Of a DNA stretch of 5,714 nucleotides, positions 4,662 to 5,714 are shown in pieces. Source of the stretch: JBFHRB01 sp041591915. Lineage in GTDB: Bacteria; Actinomycetota; Nitriliruptoria; Nitriliruptorales; Nitriliruptoraceae. The notes beneath the pieces are model-generated. The model ran no database searches. It worked only from the letters and a program-made list of their open reading frames with translations, and had not been told where the DNA came from. Made by a program: the position numbers and the translations under genes. The DNA lies in contig JBFHRB010000216.1 in the NCBI GenBank assembly GCA_041591915.1, positions 1 through 5,714 of the forward strand, in the 5' to 3' direction. How positions within the stretch are numbered: position 1 is the first letter of the stretch; the number at the start of each line of letters is the position of its first letter.

Positions 4662-5594
4662 GTGGCCGCGCACCTGATCCTGTTGTCCCTCTCGGCCGTG
4701 ACGTGGCTCGCGATGATGGGGACGGGCACCGACGCGCTCGGCGGCTTCTCCCGGGTCAACGGGCCGCTGCAGGTCCTGCTGTTCCTCGCCGTCGTCAGCG
4801 TCCCGCTCTGGCGCACGGGCCGGATGTCGTGGGTGGACATCGCCTGGCCATGGGGCCTGGTCCTGGTCGGCACGCAGGTGCTGCTGCAGGCACCCGGGTC
4901 GCCGCTGCGGGTCTGGATCGTCGGAGCGATCTACCTCGTCGTCGGGCTGCGGATGGGCGTCGGCGCGCTGGTGCTGGCCCGCACGACCGGCGAGATCGTG
5001 CGGACCGAGCTGCCCCGCTACCGGTACCGCCAGGAGATGCTCGAGCGCGAGGGGTCGCGCCACATCGCCGCACGCAAGCAGCTGGAGGCGATGAACCAGG
5101 GCTTCGCGAACGCGTCGATCCTGTCCGTGCCGGCGGCGCTGGTCCTGGCCGACCCGACGGACGGGCTCGGCCCGTTCGTGATCGCCGGCGTGGTGCTGTG
5201 GGCCCTGGGCTACGTGGTCGAGAACGTCGCCGACGCGCAGAAGCACCTGTTCGTCCGCGAGAACCCAGGTCAGCTGTGTGACGTCGGGCTGTGGCGGTAC
5301 AGCCGGCACCCGAACTACTTCGGTGAGTGGCTCGTCTGGTGCGGACTCGCGCTGGTCGCCGCGCCGTCGCTGGTCCGGCTCTGGGACGGGGACGCACCGC
5401 TCGCGTGGGCGGGCGTCGCCTTGGGCCTGATCGCCGTCCCGTGCGTGATGTACGCGACGCTGGTCTACCTCACCGGCGCCCGCCCAGCGGAGCACTACTC
5501 GGTGCAGAAGCGACCCGGGTACGCCGCCTACCAGCGGACCACGAGCGTGCTGGTCCCTCGTCGCCCGCGACCGGACACGTCAGCCCCGCAGTGA
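4662..5594 (+). CDS. DUF1295-type multi-pass membrane protein (steroid 5-alpha-reductase-like)
   Basis: This 310-residue protein is rich in hydrophobic segments: about 4-20, 36-51, 58-77, 84-107, 150-164, 170-190, 224-236 and 248-272. It is therefore an inner-membrane protein with roughly six to eight passes. The C-terminal signature DVGLWRYSRHPNYFGEWLVW (R215-H216-P217-N218-Y219) and the ending VQKRPGYAAYQRTTSVLVP are characteristic of DUF1295 proteins, which are related to steroid 5-alpha-reductases and isoprenylcysteine methyltransferases. Such C-terminal regions bind NADPH or SAM in characterised relatives; which applies here is not known. A long cytoplasm-like stretch with many charges (about 107-140, RTELPRYRYRQEMLEREGSR) separates the two hydrophobic halves. 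The start is GTG at 4662 behind GAGG at 4649-4652. A likely role is reduction or modification of a lipid or isoprenoid, which is inference. It is divergent from the HIT gene and convergent with the partial gene at the window end. Confidence 0.9.
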   Translation: MAAHLILLSLSAVTWLAMMGTGTDALGGFSRVNGPLQVLLFLAVVSVPLWRTGRMSWVDIAWPWGLVLVGTQVLLQAPGSPLRVWIVGAIYLVVGLRMGVGALVLARTTGEIVRTELPRYRYRQEMLEREGSRHIAARKQLEAMNQGFANASILSVPAALVLADPTDGLGPFVIAGVVLWALGYVVENVADAQKHLFVRENPGQLCDVGLWRYSRHPNYFGEWLVWCGLALVAAPSLVRLWDGDAPLAWAGVALGLIAVPCVMYATLVYLTGARPAEHYSVQKRPGYAAYQRTTSVLVPRRPRPDTSAPQ

Positions 5595-5643
5595 CGGTCA
5601 GGTCGTGCCGTCGCTCATCCCGCGCCCGATCCGAGGTGGCGCG

Positions 5644-5714
5644 CTACGCCGGCGCACGCTCGAGGATGGTCACCGTGCCCGCGTCGCCGTCGAGGCGGAC
5701 CCGGTCCCCGGTCC
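5644..5714 (-). CDS. C-terminal end of a PEP-utilising-enzyme-like protein (partial)
   Basis: The minus strand is open from the window edge to a TAG at 5646-5644. It gives 23 complete codons ending TGDRVRLDGDAGTVTILERAPA. The pattern Gly-x-x-Val-x-Val/Leu-Asp-Gly-x-x-Gly-x-Val closes the swivelling phosphohistidine domain of PEP synthase, pyruvate phosphate dikinase and related two-part enzymes. The phosphorylated histidine and the nucleotide-binding domain lie outside the window, so the exact enzyme cannot be named. Its 3' end faces that of the membrane-protein gene across 49 bases, with no clear hairpin between them. The fragment is too short for a firm call. Confidence 0.55.
   Translation of the reverse strand, partial: TGDRVRLDGDAGTVTILERAPA

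Noticed and set aside
4617..5495. Minus-strand open frame of 292 codons opposite the membrane protein
   Set aside because: Composition is extreme (Arg, Asp, Gln, His rich) and it is the mirror of a well-supported DUF1295 gene.

Overview
The window is GC-rich, with strong G/C bias at third codon positions, GTG starts at several genes and an initiator tRNA that does not encode its CCA end. This points to a high-GC bacterium, most likely an actinomycete (Actinomycetota). No transposase, integrase, CRISPR array or phage gene is visible. Genes sit on both strands in short units, as in an ordinary chromosomal region carrying accessory metabolic genes.

Layout. Positions 2-289 hold the C-terminal end of an alpha/beta hydrolase (+). 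Next comes an initiator tRNA (351-425) with a plausible sigma70-type promoter ahead of it and a strong hairpin terminator behind it. Positions 520-600 contain small direct and inverted repeats and GC-rich low-complexity sequence. The gene at 604-1623 (+) encodes a two-domain protein: a cysteine-less peroxiredoxin-like N-terminal half and a prolyl-4-hydroxylase-type 2-oxoglutarate/Fe(II) dioxygenase. About 255 bases without a confident gene follow.

A MarR-family regulator (1880-2407, -) is transcribed divergently from a two-gene unit: a small VOC-superfamily metalloprotein (2507-2908) and a Gfo/Idh/MocA-family protein (2936-4042), 27 bases apart. The intergenic region holds two inverted repeats sharing the half-site GTATGCT, spaced exactly 21 bp. 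This arrangement suggests that the MarR protein controls itself and the VOC/oxidoreductase pair, probably in response to a small-molecule substrate. The oxidoreductase has Glu-Trp-Pro where most of the family has Glu-Lys-Pro, and it resembles fungal Gal80 at several positions.

Positions 4074-4493 (-) encode a HIT-family protein whose third motif histidine is asparagine. It is convergent with the oxidoreductase across a 31-base gap containing a short inverted repeat. It is divergent from a DUF1295-type multi-pass membrane protein (4662-5594, +), and between those two lies a perfect 22-bp palindrome that looks like an operator. The last 71 bases hold the C-terminal end of a minus-strand gene resembling the swivelling domain of PEP-utilising enzymes.

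The most interesting items are the regulated VOC/Gal80-like module, the redoxin-oxygenase fusion without a peroxidatic cysteine, the 22-bp palindrome and the variant HIT motif. I see no clear sign of an entirely new defence or mobile system.
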